44,592 nt of DNA, taken from assembly GCA_946478525.1 (NCBI GenBank), contig CAMLCH010000018.1:1-44592 (forward strand). Direction: 5' to 3'. The notes beneath the pieces were generated by a model. It saw only the letters and a list, made by a program, of their open reading frames with translations. It was not told the origin of the DNA and ran no database searches. A program made the translations under genes and the position numbers. The stretch is from Snodgrassella alvi_G. Lineage in GTDB: Bacteria; Pseudomonadota; Gammaproteobacteria; Burkholderiales; Neisseriaceae. Below are positions 1 to 9,216 of this stretch, in pieces; positions within the stretch are counted from its first letter, which is position 1, and every line of letters begins with the position of its first letter.

Positions 1-49
1 ACGAGATTTCTGCCTGTCTCGTGGGCTCGGAGATGTGTATAAGAGACAG
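1..49 (+). other. Illumina Nextera i7 adapter (assembly contamination)
   Basis: Bases 16-49 are the 34-base Nextera transposase read-2 adapter ending in the Tn5 mosaic end (AGATGTGTATAAGAGACAG at 31-49). Bases 1-7 are the end of the P7 flow-cell oligo, and 8-15 (TTCTGCCT) match the i7 index written N703 in Illumina kits. The block is synthetic, so genomic sequence begins at about base 50 and this edge is a contig end. Confidence 0.97.
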
Positions 50-95
50 CATATAATATGTTAATATAATAGTAAATTTTATAAGTGTAATATAA

Positions 96-1526
96 ATGAA
101 TCTTGAAAACCATTTCCCATTATTTACTAAATTAGCAAGGTTAATTGGAAAATATTTTCCTCTGCACTTGTGGATATTTTTAATATCATATATATCCATA
201 AATAATGGTTTATTCTGGATAAGCAGCGCATTAGTACACTCTGAGCGATATATTATTGTATTAGAATATATATGGATACTGCCATTGCTATGCTTGCGTC
301 AAAAGTTGTCTACTATTTTATTTTCGCTTGCTTATATAGCAATTTACATATTTGATATATTGTACTGGGTAAAACAATTTTATCATTATGATAATCTGGC
401 GGAATTTATTGGTCTTTTACGATTTATATTTATTGGCCCCAAATTATATTGGTTATTCATTGCTATATTTTTGGTATATTTGGTATTAAGTCTATTTCTG
501 ATTATCAAATATGTGATTCGTTTTACTTCGGTGAAAATGATCATTCCAATTGGATTTTTATATTTAATATTTTGGGTCTTTTTTTTCGATTATCGGGGCG
601 CGAATCTTTCTGGTCGATATAAGACTACAGGTATGTGGGGTAGTTATTATGAAACCATTCGAAATTTAAAATATAATCGAGAACTTTTCTGGCAGGTTAC
701 AGTTAAACCAGATTTTTATGATTGGCCAAATGGGGGCGTACTGCAAAGACAAATTGATATGAAAAAACCGCCCAAGAAAACACTATTTATCTTAAATGAA
801 TCTTGGGGTATATTTGTAAAGGGTCAGAAGACGATTAATTCATCAATATATGCCTCATTACAGGAATTGCCTAATGTACATTTTATTGCACAAGGTGAGA
901 ATCCTGCTGAGAATAGTACAATTAAAGGTGAATTGCGAGAATTATGTAATTTAAAAGCCAAAAGCTCAGCATTTGCCATGGGACCGTTTGAAAAATTTCA
1001 ACAATGCGTTCCTCTGCGCCTGCAAAAGGAAGGTTATCAGGTTTTAGCATTTCATGGTGCAACTGCTAAAATGTATGAGCGTGAGGGCTGGTATCCGCAA
1101 ATGGGATTACAAAATGCGCATTTTTTCCCGGATTTTAGCAATGTTCAGCAATGCCATTCGTATCCGGGAGCATGTGACTTTAATATTGTGCATGATATTG
1201 CCGCTGCTAATAAACAAGCTAAGGATAAATCCTTTATCTATTGGTTAACACTTAATACACATCATCCTTATTCTGAAAAAGATATACAAGGTGAACCTAG
1301 CTATGATTGTCAACAGCCATTATTTAAAGGTCGGCAAGAAGCTTGTCGCAATTTAAATCTACAACATCAGTTTTTCCAGATTTTAGCCAATGAAATCAAG
1401 GCTGGTGCTTTTAAAGATACAGAAATTGTGGTAGTAGGCGATCACAGTCCACCAATTGTATTAGATGAATTTAAAGATAGCTTTAAACCTGATTCGGTAC
1501 CATTTATACACTTTCGGGTAAATTAA
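96..1526 (+). CDS. Membrane-anchored sulfatase/phosphoethanolamine-transferase-like protein
   Basis: This 476-residue protein has about five hydrophobic segments in residues 20-165 followed by a soluble sulfatase-fold (alkaline phosphatase superfamily) domain from about 228. Likely metal and catalytic positions can be seen: E235 in LNESWG, a candidate nucleophile T275 in NSTIKGELRELC, LNTHHPY at 386-392 and GDHSPP at 448-453. This layout is that of EptA/LtaS-like enzymes, which move a phospho-alcohol group onto a surface glycan or lipid at the periplasmic face of the inner membrane. The acceptor is unknown. An in-frame TAA directly precedes the ATG, which fixes the start although no strong ribosome binding site is seen. 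It stands alone and ends in a good terminator. Confidence 0.8.
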   Translation: MNLENHFPLFTKLARLIGKYFPLHLWIFLISYISINNGLFWISSALVHSERYIIVLEYIWILPLLCLRQKLSTILFSLAYIAIYIFDILYWVKQFYHYDNLAEFIGLLRFIFIGPKLYWLFIAIFLVYLVLSLFLIIKYVIRFTSVKMIIPIGFLYLIFWVFFFDYRGANLSGRYKTTGMWGSYYETIRNLKYNRELFWQVTVKPDFYDWPNGGVLQRQIDMKKPPKKTLFILNESWGIFVKGQKTINSSIYASLQELPNVHFIAQGENPAENSTIKGELRELCNLKAKSSAFAMGPFEKFQQCVPLRLQKEGYQVLAFHGATAKMYEREGWYPQMGLQNAHFFPDFSNVQQCHSYPGACDFNIVHDIAAANKQAKDKSFIYWLTLNTHHPYSEKDIQGEPSYDCQQPLFKGRQEACRNLNLQHQFFQILANEIKAGAFKDTEIVVVGDHSPPIVLDEFKDSFKPDSVPFIHFRVN

Positions 1527-1542
1527 GCAACTTGTAAATAGC

Positions 1543-1576
1543 AAGGTCGGTCGATTTTATATGACCGACTTTTTTA
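1543..1576 (+). terminator. Rho-independent terminator after the sulfatase-like gene
   Basis: The stem GTCGGTC (1546-1552) pairs with GACCGAC (1563-1569) around a 10-base loop. Flanking A:T and G:T pairs extend it, and a run of seven T follows on the plus strand. Confidence 0.85.
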
Positions 1577-1714
1577 TCAATATTATATGTAAACTAATTG
1601 AACAGTATAGTAGGCAAATATTGTAAATACCAAACATTTCGGCTTGTTATTGTTAAATTAGCGTTTTGTATTTAGTCGTCTGCACAATAATATGAGATAT
1701 TTAATTGTTAAATT

Positions 1715-1936
1715 ATGATGTTGTATAAGAAAAGAATAATATTTTTAATTACTTCATCGCTAGTGGCTTTTTTACTCAATTCTTGTGCTAAGAAACACGT
1801 CAGTATAGCTGAATATCCGTTAATAAATAGTTCTGAAGCCAAGGAATCTTTACATTTTGGTTTATAAATCGATGATTTTTATAATTTTTTAACTCATCGA
1901 GAAAATAAAGATTTAAAAAAAATTCTTACAAAATAA
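1715..1936 (+). pseudogene. Relic of a small lipoprotein gene
   Basis: The frame from ATG 1715 (or 1718) reads a short basic N-terminus, a hydrophobic stretch and a lipobox-like LLNSC, so the product was probably an exported lipoprotein. It hits TAA at 1865-1867 after 50 codons. The same frame continues plausibly for 22 more codons (IDDFYNFLTHRENKDLKK) to TAA at 1934. I read this as one nonsense mutation in a longer gene that is now truncated. Small lipoproteins next to decayed accessory genes are often toxin-immunity proteins in Neisseriaceae, but I do not recognise the family. Confidence 0.5.
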
Positions 1937-1968
1937 TATTAAAATATAAGCAGCATATGAGCCTATAA

Positions 1969-2928
1969 TTGATAAAATCGGTTCCATCATCAAAAAACGA
2001 AAGAAAAAAAATTAGATTATATCCTTTTTCATTGAAGGATATTTTGGGAATTAAAGATAAGAAGATTGGGTATAACAAGATAAATCAAATTGCATTTGCG
2101 ACCAATTTACAAATTGATAAAAATAATCAAATCATAAATTTTGATATTCCAAAACCTACTAAGAATAAAAAATCAACAGTATGTTCTTGAAGGTATAATC
2201 TTCCTTTTCCAGATTTTCAACCATTTAGCAGTCCTTTTCGCGGTTATTCGGAAAGTCTTTATTTTCGTAATATTGACACAGTTGGATATATACCTATTTT
2301 TAAAAATAAAATTGATATTAATAATCAATTGATTGGTTCTGTAGATAGATTTAGGCATTTGGAAGATTTAAATTTGGAGATAGAAATAGGTAAGTTTGTT
2401 GACACGCCTTCAGATAAACTGCTGTTAAACAGAACAAAGACCTTAAATACCAGTGTTTGGTTTTTAGATGATGAACCACTTGAAAAGAAATGATTAATGA
2501 ATGCAGAGAAGGATGATTTATTTGATGAAATTCGTATCTGGGAGAAAAATTAATAAATATAGTTATACCTGACTCAAAGTTAAACTGGTCCAATATTGAA
2601 CATATAGTAAGTGTATTTCTTGAAGGGAAAACTTTTGAAGTTTTAAAACTTGAGGGTCAACTTTCATCTAGTCGAGCACCATATGAAGATAAATATGGAA
2701 CATAGATAAATCAAGAAGGGGGATTTTATATATGTTAAACATGAATTTTATAGTGATGACGAATGTGGATTCGATTATCGGATGGTTTTTGAGAAAGGAA
2801 GTCAAAATCAGCCTAGAAAATATATTGTCATGCATAGTACTAATCACAGAATTGATATAACACGAAAAAATTTGAGCTTCTTTGCAGAACTAAAACAGCA
2901 AAAAAAGAATGATATGATAATAAATTGA
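1969..2928 (+). pseudogene. Multiply broken accessory gene of unknown family
   Basis: One frame runs 1969-2553 with internal stops at 2188-2190 (TGA) and 2491-2493 (TGA). It reads protein-like sequence on both sides of each, for example FPDFQPFSSPFRGYSESLYF around 2200-2260 and TLNTSVWFLDDEPLEKK before 2491. A shift into the next frame gives INIVIPDSKLNWSNIEHIV (from 2553) up to TAG at 2703. A further shift gives FIYVKHEFYSDDECGFDY and RKYIVMHSTNHRIDITRK up to TGA at 2926. Coherent coding sequence over about 950 bases with at least three stops and two shifts is a decayed gene. It follows the lipoprotein relic and may once have been the same or a partner gene. Confidence 0.55.
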
Positions 2929-3406
2929 AACAAATTCATGGATATAATGATTCAGAAGATGTAAAAAAATACTTGATATTTAGACTTCAAGACCAAGAAC
3001 AAGCATGTAAGAGGGAAATTGATAATATGAAGAGATTGTTGATAATGCCAAAATAACATTGAACGCAAGAATTTGAACAATACAAAAAAATTATCCACAA
3101 ATCAACTTCGAGATAATGTTGAAATTGATTAAATTAAATATGCAAATGAAGTAATTATTTTAAAATTTCGTGAAAATCCAATGAGTATAAAAAAATCAAG
3201 TTAAAACTGGTCAGTTTGAAAAATCTATAATTTATTAGCATAATTAGATATTATCAAAGTTAAGCTCTGATTTAAGTCTAACCATGTGCTTATTTGTTTT
3301 GCATGGATTTTATAAATACTCATTAGAATTTCTTGTAGCTAAATAAAATTAGCAACTCTCAAATAACATCTATAAATTGTAATTATTTTCTATAAATAAA
3401 CTCAAT
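2929..3406. other. Gene-free AT-rich stretch with further coding debris
   Basis: Short readable fragments persist (for example VKKYLIFRLQDQEQACKREI near 2960-3020) but no open frame of useful length. No promoter or terminator for the converging waaA gene stands out. It is probably the tail of the decayed locus. Confidence 0.4.
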
Positions 3407-4684
3407 TCAATCTGCCTTGAATAAGGACATTTTATTATAAATAGCCTGTGCAATTCTTTTGCTGGCTCCACGATGCTGAAGTATAAATGTATGCGCACAA
3501 TCTGACATTTTCCGACGCTTCGCCGGACTATCTAGTAATGTTAAGGTTGTTGTTGCCCAGTCTTGGGCAGTTTGTATTTGTTGTGCAGCGCCTGCTGCTA
3601 ATGCTTTAGGAGCGACATCAGCAAAATTATAGGTGGATGGACCAAATAAGGTGGGCAAATGGCAGGCTATAGGTTCAATGATATTGTGACAACCACTATC
3701 CACCAAACTACCACCGACAAATGCTATATCGGCACACATATAGTAGGCAAATACTTCACCTATGCTGTCTCCAATCCAGACTTGGGTATTTTCGGCAATT
3801 TCCTGATTATCACTGCGTTTCTGAGTGATAAAATTTAATTTTTGCGCATATTCGAATGTTGGTGCAAATCTTTCTGTGTGACGTGGAATGATGATGAGTA
3901 ATATATTATTTTTATGTTGTTTTGCCCATGCATCAAGTAGTAACTGCGCTTCATCGATACCATGGTAATAGCGTGTGCTGGCGCAGACCACTACTGGTCT
4001 GTGGCCAATACGTTGTTTGAAAGTTTTGGCTAAGGCATACATTTCTGGTGGAGGAGAAATATCGTATTTAATGTTACCACTGATCTGAATATTTGCTGCT
4101 CCAATGGTTTTTAACCGTTGGGCGTCGGCTTCAGTCTGCGCAAAGCAGCCAGTTAATGTTGCTAATGCGGGGGCGACCAAAGAGCGCACTTTTAGATAGC
4201 CACGAAGTGATTTTTCAGATAAACGAGCATTTGCCATAAATAAGGGTATGTGATTTTGTGCACATAGGCTGATCAAATTAGGCCAAATTTCAGTTTCCAT
4301 CAGCACGCCAAATAGGGGCTGATGGTCACGAATAAATTGTTTTACCCATTTTTTTTTGTCATAAGGTAAGTAACGACACTGCGCTTCAGGAAAAAAATGT
4401 TGTACTGTGGCACGACCGGTAGGCGTGGTTTGAGTCATCAACAGTGGTGAAGTCGGAAAGAAATGTTGTAATTCGCGAATAAACTGTACTGCGGCCCGAG
4501 TCTCACCTACGGAAACAACATGAATCCAGATGGCTTGTTTGACAGGTTGCGGATAAGATTTACCAAAACGTTCCTGCCAATTATCTGCATAGGCTGGAGC
4601 CAGTTTTGCCCGACGACGTAAATAGCGACGTAAAAAGGGGGGGGCAATCTGCCATAAAAATTGATATAGAAGATTCAGTAGCAT
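3407..4684 (-). CDS. waaA: 3-deoxy-D-manno-octulosonic acid (Kdo) transferase WaaA
   Basis: WaaA transfers Kdo from CMP-Kdo to the lipid IVA precursor at the cytoplasmic face of the inner membrane, an essential lipopolysaccharide core step. The sequence shows an N-terminal membrane-anchoring stretch (LLNLLYQFLWQIAPPFLRRY), the family block HVVSVGETRAA, LMETEIWPNL, NARLSEKSLRGYLKV, and a C-terminal GT-B domain with VCASTRYYHGIDE, FVGGSLVDSGCHNIIEP and ATLFGPSTYNF-like sequence. The ATG at 4684 gives 425 residues, the usual length. An upstream in-frame TTG at 4693 would add three residues. It lies downstream of smc on the same strand with a 121-base gap. Confidence 0.95.
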   Translation of the reverse strand: MLLNLLYQFLWQIAPPFLRRYLRRRAKLAPAYADNWQERFGKSYPQPVKQAIWIHVVSVGETRAAVQFIRELQHFFPTSPLLMTQTTPTGRATVQHFFPEAQCRYLPYDKKKWVKQFIRDHQPLFGVLMETEIWPNLISLCAQNHIPLFMANARLSEKSLRGYLKVRSLVAPALATLTGCFAQTEADAQRLKTIGAANIQISGNIKYDISPPPEMYALAKTFKQRIGHRPVVVCASTRYYHGIDEAQLLLDAWAKQHKNNILLIIIPRHTERFAPTFEYAQKLNFITQKRSDNQEIAENTQVWIGDSIGEVFAYYMCADIAFVGGSLVDSGCHNIIEPIACHLPTLFGPSTYNFADVAPKALAAGAAQQIQTAQDWATTTLTLLDSPAKRRKMSDCAHTFILQHRGASKRIAQAIYNKMSLFKAD

Positions 4685-4814
4685 ACAGACCAATCGGAAA
4701 AATTTGCTGCAAATTATAAATTAAAAGTTGTGAGAGGTTTTACCATTTGAATTGTTACATGAATTTAATAAATTCTGCTGATCGATTTTTAGGTATTAAT
4801 AGGTATTGTGATTA

Positions 4815-7800
4815 TCACGCTTCGGCCATATCCAACGCCTGCCTGATGTTTACTTCCACAATCCGCGATACGCCTTTTTCCTGCATGGTCACACCAACCA
4901 GTTGCTCGGCCATTTCCATTGTCAGCCGATTATGTGAAATGTAGACGAATTGGGTTTGCGATGACATTTGTTGTACCAGCTGACAAAAACGACTGGTATT
5001 GGCATCATCCAGTGGAGCGTCTACTTCATCTAACAGACAAAATGGTGCTGGATTCAGACTGAACAGCGCAAATACTAGACTCATGGCAGTCAGTGCTTTT
5101 TCACCACCTGAAAGCAGATGAATGGTACTGTTTCTTTTACCCGGTGGTCGCGCCATGATGGATACACCGGCAGTCAGTAAATCATCACCTACCATATCCA
5201 GTCTGGCTTCACCACCGCCAAACAGAGTAGGGAAGTAATCTTGTACTTTTTGGTTTACTGCATCAAAGGTTTTTTTGAAACGAGATTTGGTTTCCTCATC
5301 AATTGTACGGATGGCTTCTTCCAGCAAAGCAATAGCTGCCTGTACATCTGCTGTTTGTGTCTGATAATACTGGGCACGTTCATTGGTTTCTTCCAGCTCT
5401 TCTAATGCTGCTAAGTTAACCGCCCCTAAGGCGTTAATTTTTTGGGCTAGTGCGGTAATCTGCTGGCTTAATTGCGGAACGGTGTCTGCTTTTTCGGCGG
5501 ATTGTTGTGCCAGCTCGTCGATATCAGCATGATTTTGCTGTAATACTTCGTGAAAACGTTTGGCATTCAGTAAAGCTTCCTGTTGCTGGAGCAGATATTG
5601 TTGCGTGCTTGTCTGTACTTCAGGCATGCTGGTGTTGAGCTGGTGCTGTTGTTGCTGTATGTGCTGGATTTGCTGCTGTAATATCTGCAATTGCTGTTGT
5701 TCGTGTTCACATTGTTCTGTCGCGGTAGAAATTTGCGTACTAAGAGTTTCGATTTGTTCAGTCTGATCGTCTTCAAGTTGCTGCTCAGCTATTCCGAGTG
5801 CCAGTTCACTTTGACGTTCCTGCCAGCGTTCGCTTTCACGCGCAATACGTTGTCGTTCCTGATTGGCTGTATGTAAGCGTTGCTGTAAGCGAACAATGGA
5901 CATTTCTATCATGCCTTGCTGACGTCTGGCTTCCAGTAAAGTTAGCTGTGTTTGTTTTAAGATTTGCTGACGATTTTGTTGTTGCTCGGTGTGATTTTGT
6001 AATTGTGGTCGCAGCTGTTCAATAGCAAGTGCGAGGTTTTCACTGTCTGCCTGAGCCTGTTGTAAAAGATGCTGTTGCTGCTCTGTTTCAGCATTAATTA
6101 CAGCGTTTTCCTGCTTGATATGTTGCCAGCGAAGTTGGCTCTGATTGGTACGAGCCAGAAGTTCATTCGCCTCAGTGGTGGCCTTTTGCCAGCTTTGTTG
6201 CTGTTGCTTTAATTGTTTCTGACATTGTTCGATTTGTGAATCAATTGTGAGCAGATTTTGCTGCGTTAGCTGCATGGTTTTTTCTGCCTGCGCCAATGGT
6301 TGTTGCAAATCTTCCAGTGCTTGCTGCTGCTCCAGTAGTTGTTGTCGACGTTGCAGCAGATTTTCGCCATGGTCTTCGCTAAATAATGAAACGCTGATGG
6401 CATCTACACAGTGTCCTTCTGGCGTGATAATCAGTTGTTGTCCAGTCAGTTCAGATTGCTGTTGTAAGGCAATTTCCAGTGTTTCTGCACAATATATGTT
6501 TGCTAACCAGTGTTCGATTGCTTCTGTAAATGGTGACTGTACCTGTACATGCTGCATTAATGCAGGAGTAGCCATAGAGGGAGAAGAAATTTGTGGTGCA
6601 TTTTGCTGATTTATCCACACAGTTGTCTGACTGTCTGTATTTATGTCGTGCTCAATTTGTGTGGATTGGCGGGCATGTAATTTATGACCAAGGACAACGC
6701 TGGTGGCATGTTGCCACTTGGGGGTGACTTGCAGGAATTGCCATAATGCTGAAACGGAGTCGTTTGTTTCAACTGTATTAGTAGATCGTTCAGGTAGGGG
6801 AAGCATTGCTGCAAGGGCTTGTATTTGTGCAGCAAGAGTCAGATGTTGCTTTTCAAGTTCACGGTACTGTAGTTGTGCCGTAGCAAGGTTTTGCCGGATA
6901 TGATCACGATTTTGTTCGTATTCGAGCAGGTTTTCTTCCAGTTGTTGAACAATTATTTCCTGTTCGGATGCAGATTGTTGCGCAAGTTTTAGTTCATTTT
7001 CCTGCGGTAGATCTAGCTTAGACAATTCATCATTAAGTCGGTGTTGACGTTGATGTAACTGATCAAGATTAGCAGCTGAATGCTGTAATTGTTGCTGTTT
7101 GATCGCCAGTTCGCGTTCGAGTCTGGTGAGTTCATTATGCTGATTATATCGGGTACGTTCACTAAGCTGTGCTTGTTCTTCCAGTTCTGGCAGGCGGGAT
7201 TCATATTCTGCAATTTGTAGTCCCCATTCTTCCTGTTCTAGCTGCTTTTCTTCCAGTTCGCTGGTAGAGAGTTCCAGTTGTTCAATGTGCTGTAAATCTT
7301 CTTGCTGCAACTGTTGCAGTTGTATTTGTGCCTGTGCCTGTTCTTTGGCGATTCGTTGTTGCCAGTCTCGTCGATGGCGGATCTGTTCTTCAAGTCTCGC
7401 CCATTGTTCACGTAAATTGGCACGCTGCATTTCAGCTTGGCGAACTTGCTGTTGCTGATGTTGTTCCTGTTGGCGTAGTTGTTGCAGTTGTTCTTCTAAG
7501 GAATGTAATTGTGTTGTGAGATTTTCCTGCTCCAGCATCTGTTGCTGGTATAAATCTGTAGCAGCATCTGCCTGCTGTAAAGCCACTTGCCATTGGCTGT
7601 AATCGAATAAATTTTGTTTATTGGCTAATTGATTTTTTAGTTCCTGATAGCGTTGGGCTGTATTAGCTTGACGCTGGAGTTTTTCTACCTGCCGATCCAG
7701 TTCAGATTGTAAATCTGTCAGTCGTTGTAAATGTTCGCGAGTATCTTTTAATCTATTTTCAGTTTCACGTCGGCGCTCTTTGTATTTGGAAACACCGGCT

Positions 7801-8300
7801 GCTTCTTCGATATAAGAACGCAATTCTTCCGGACGAGCTTCGATAATGCGTGAGATCATTCCCTGTTCAATGACGGCATATCCGCGCGCTCCCACGCCGG
7901 TTCCTAAAAACAAATCAGTAATATCGCGCCGACGTACTACCTGATTGTTAATAAAATAGGTGGAATCACCCTGTCTAGTTAACTGCCGTTTAATAGCAAC
8001 TTCTGTATATTGTCCCCATGTTCCCTGTAGTTGACCATCGCTATTATTGAAAACCAGTTCTACACTGGCGCGTGGTGCAGGTCGTCTGGTATTAGCACCA
8101 TTAAAAATGACATCCTGCATGCTTTCGCCACGTAATTGTTTGGCTGATGCTTCACCCAAGACCCAGCGAATTGCATCAATAACATTACTCTTACCACACC
8201 CGTTGGGGCCGATGATAGCTACCAGTCTGCCCGGAACCGCAATTGTTGTGGGATCGACAAATGATTTAAAACCAGACAGCTTGATATGGGTTAGACGCAT
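4815..8300 (-). CDS. smc: Chromosome partition protein SMC
   Basis: SMC forms the ATP-driven dimer that compacts and segregates the chromosome together with ScpA and ScpB. All landmarks are present in 1161 residues: N-terminal Walker A (GPNGCGKSN, about 31-39), a first coiled coil, a hinge at about 510-660, a second coiled coil, the ABC signature LLSGGEKALTAM (about 1062-1073) and Walker B FCLLDEVDAP (about 1087-1096) with a downstream ISHNR. The coiled coils are unusually rich in glutamine (for example LQQQIQHIQQQQHQL), which also yields long antisense open frames that are not genes. Neither scpA nor scpB is in the window. Full length, no sign of damage. Confidence 0.97.
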   Translation of the reverse strand: MRLTHIKLSGFKSFVDPTTIAVPGRLVAIIGPNGCGKSNVIDAIRWVLGEASAKQLRGESMQDVIFNGANTRRPAPRASVELVFNNSDGQLQGTWGQYTEVAIKRQLTRQGDSTYFINNQVVRRRDITDLFLGTGVGARGYAVIEQGMISRIIEARPEELRSYIEEAAGVSKYKERRRETENRLKDTREHLQRLTDLQSELDRQVEKLQRQANTAQRYQELKNQLANKQNLFDYSQWQVALQQADAATDLYQQQMLEQENLTTQLHSLEEQLQQLRQQEQHQQQQVRQAEMQRANLREQWARLEEQIRHRRDWQQRIAKEQAQAQIQLQQLQQEDLQHIEQLELSTSELEEKQLEQEEWGLQIAEYESRLPELEEQAQLSERTRYNQHNELTRLERELAIKQQQLQHSAANLDQLHQRQHRLNDELSKLDLPQENELKLAQQSASEQEIIVQQLEENLLEYEQNRDHIRQNLATAQLQYRELEKQHLTLAAQIQALAAMLPLPERSTNTVETNDSVSALWQFLQVTPKWQHATSVVLGHKLHARQSTQIEHDINTDSQTTVWINQQNAPQISSPSMATPALMQHVQVQSPFTEAIEHWLANIYCAETLEIALQQQSELTGQQLIITPEGHCVDAISVSLFSEDHGENLLQRRQQLLEQQQALEDLQQPLAQAEKTMQLTQQNLLTIDSQIEQCQKQLKQQQQSWQKATTEANELLARTNQSQLRWQHIKQENAVINAETEQQQHLLQQAQADSENLALAIEQLRPQLQNHTEQQQNRQQILKQTQLTLLEARRQQGMIEMSIVRLQQRLHTANQERQRIARESERWQERQSELALGIAEQQLEDDQTEQIETLSTQISTATEQCEHEQQQLQILQQQIQHIQQQQHQLNTSMPEVQTSTQQYLLQQQEALLNAKRFHEVLQQNHADIDELAQQSAEKADTVPQLSQQITALAQKINALGAVNLAALEELEETNERAQYYQTQTADVQAAIALLEEAIRTIDEETKSRFKKTFDAVNQKVQDYFPTLFGGGEARLDMVGDDLLTAGVSIMARPPGKRNSTIHLLSGGEKALTAMSLVFALFSLNPAPFCLLDEVDAPLDDANTSRFCQLVQQMSSQTQFVYISHNRLTMEMAEQLVGVTMQEKGVSRIVEVNIRQALDMAEA

Positions 8301-8432
8301 AAATACAGTAATCGCTAAAGAATAGGTTACAAAAGCCGCTTATTCTAGCGGATTTCAAATGGAAAAAAAATTTGTTTGGACGGCTAAATCACAATAAATT
8401 AAGTAATGCCAATTATTTTTACTCATCAATAA

Positions 8433-8861
8433 TTAACTATTGTGATGCTTATGCTGTTTAGCCAAATGTTGATTATCATGCCTGTTTAAGCCGTTGATGA
8501 TTGCACATTCAGATTTTTCATTACCATCACATTGGTTGTACCATTGTTCCAAGGTATTTTTCATGCTGTTTAAATAATTTATTTTTTCCGTTAGTTTATT
8601 TAAATGCTCACCCACTAAGGTTTTGACATCATAACTGGCACGATGGGGATTATCGCGTAAAGCCAGTAATTCTGCGATCTGTGCCAGTGAAAAATCAACC
8701 TCACGAGCATGGCGGATAAAGCATAAAGTGGCAATATCGTCGTCATTATAAGTACGGTAGCCATTAGATTGTCGCTGCGGATGAATCAAACCAGCCTGTT
8801 CATAATCGCGTATGGTTTTAGCGGATAAACCGCTTAATTTTTCAGCGGTACTGATATTCAT
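8433..8861 (-). CDS. cueR: Cu(I)-responsive MerR-family regulator CueR
   Basis: CueR binds Cu(I), Ag(I) or Au(I) and untwists a long-spacer promoter to switch on copper export. The N-terminus is a MerR winged helix (TAEKLSGLSAKTIRDYEQAGLI, shown here in part; then NGYRTYNDDDIATL). The metal loop is CDGNEKSEC, two cysteines spaced by seven residues, as expected for thiol-ligated monovalent ions and unlike three-cysteine MerR mercury sensors. The C-terminus is histidine-rich (HDNQHLAKQHKHHNS). It is transcribed away from copZ-copA, with the target promoter in the 102-base gap. 142 residues, normal length. Confidence 0.93.
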   Translation of the reverse strand: MNISTAEKLSGLSAKTIRDYEQAGLIHPQRQSNGYRTYNDDDIATLCFIRHAREVDFSLAQIAELLALRDNPHRASYDVKTLVGEHLNKLTEKINYLNSMKNTLEQWYNQCDGNEKSECAIINGLNRHDNQHLAKQHKHHNS

Positions 8862-8891
8862 GATGGTATCTGTCGCCCGGATATCAAAAAC

Positions 8892-8922
8892 TTGACTTTA
8901 CCACAGAGTTAAGGTTTAAGCT
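8892..8922 (+). promoter_or_regulatory. CueR-type promoter of copZ-copA
   Basis: A -35 TTGACT (8892-8897) and a -10 TAAGCT (8917-8922) are separated by exactly 19 bases, the over-long spacer typical of MerR-family targets. The spacer contains an imperfect dyad (CTTGACTTTACC against GTTAAGGTTTAAG). The arrangement is nearly superposable on the E. coli copA promoter (TTGACC, 19 bases, TAACCT). Confidence 0.85.
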
Positions 8923-8963
8923 CATTTCGGTAGTAAATTTTCAATTTTTATCAGGAGAGGGCA

Positions 8964-9173
8964 ATGTCAAATATTCAAATCCAAATTGATGGTATGACTT
9001 GTGGAGGTTGTGCAAAAAGCGTGACTAATGCTTTACAACAGTGTCGTGGTGTAAATAGCGTTAACGTGGATCATGTGAGTGGTTTGGCTCAGATTGATTA
9101 TGATCCGCAGCAGATAAGTGTGCAGGAACTAAAAACAGCTATAGAAGATACTGGCTTTGATGTAATTAATTAA
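8964..9173 (+). CDS. copZ: Copper chaperone CopZ (HMA domain)
   Basis: A 69-residue single heavy-metal-associated domain with the Cu(I) site MTCGGC (C13 and C16) near the N-terminus. CopZ shuttles cytosolic Cu(I) to the CopA ATPase and buffers free copper. A strong ribosome binding site (AGGAGAG) precedes the ATG. It is first in the CueR-controlled transcription unit, 43 bases ahead of copA, so chaperone and pump should be co-induced by copper. Confidence 0.93.
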   Translation: MSNIQIQIDGMTCGGCAKSVTNALQQCRGVNSVNVDHVSGLAQIDYDPQQISVQELKTAIEDTGFDVIN

Positions 9174-9216
9174 AATATGGATCAAATTGATTGGCAGCAA
9201 ATGAGGTCGGGGTGAA

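Noticed and set aside
5560..6609. Long cysteine-rich open frames on the plus strand across smc
   Set aside because: They are antisense shadows of glutamine codons (CAG/CAA read as CTG/TTG and TGC/TGT); no ribosome binding site or domain.
8390..8443. CACAATA...TATTGTG repeat flanking the cueR end
   Set aside because: Arms are seven bases about 40 apart, one lies in coding sequence, and there is no T tract; too weak to call a terminator.
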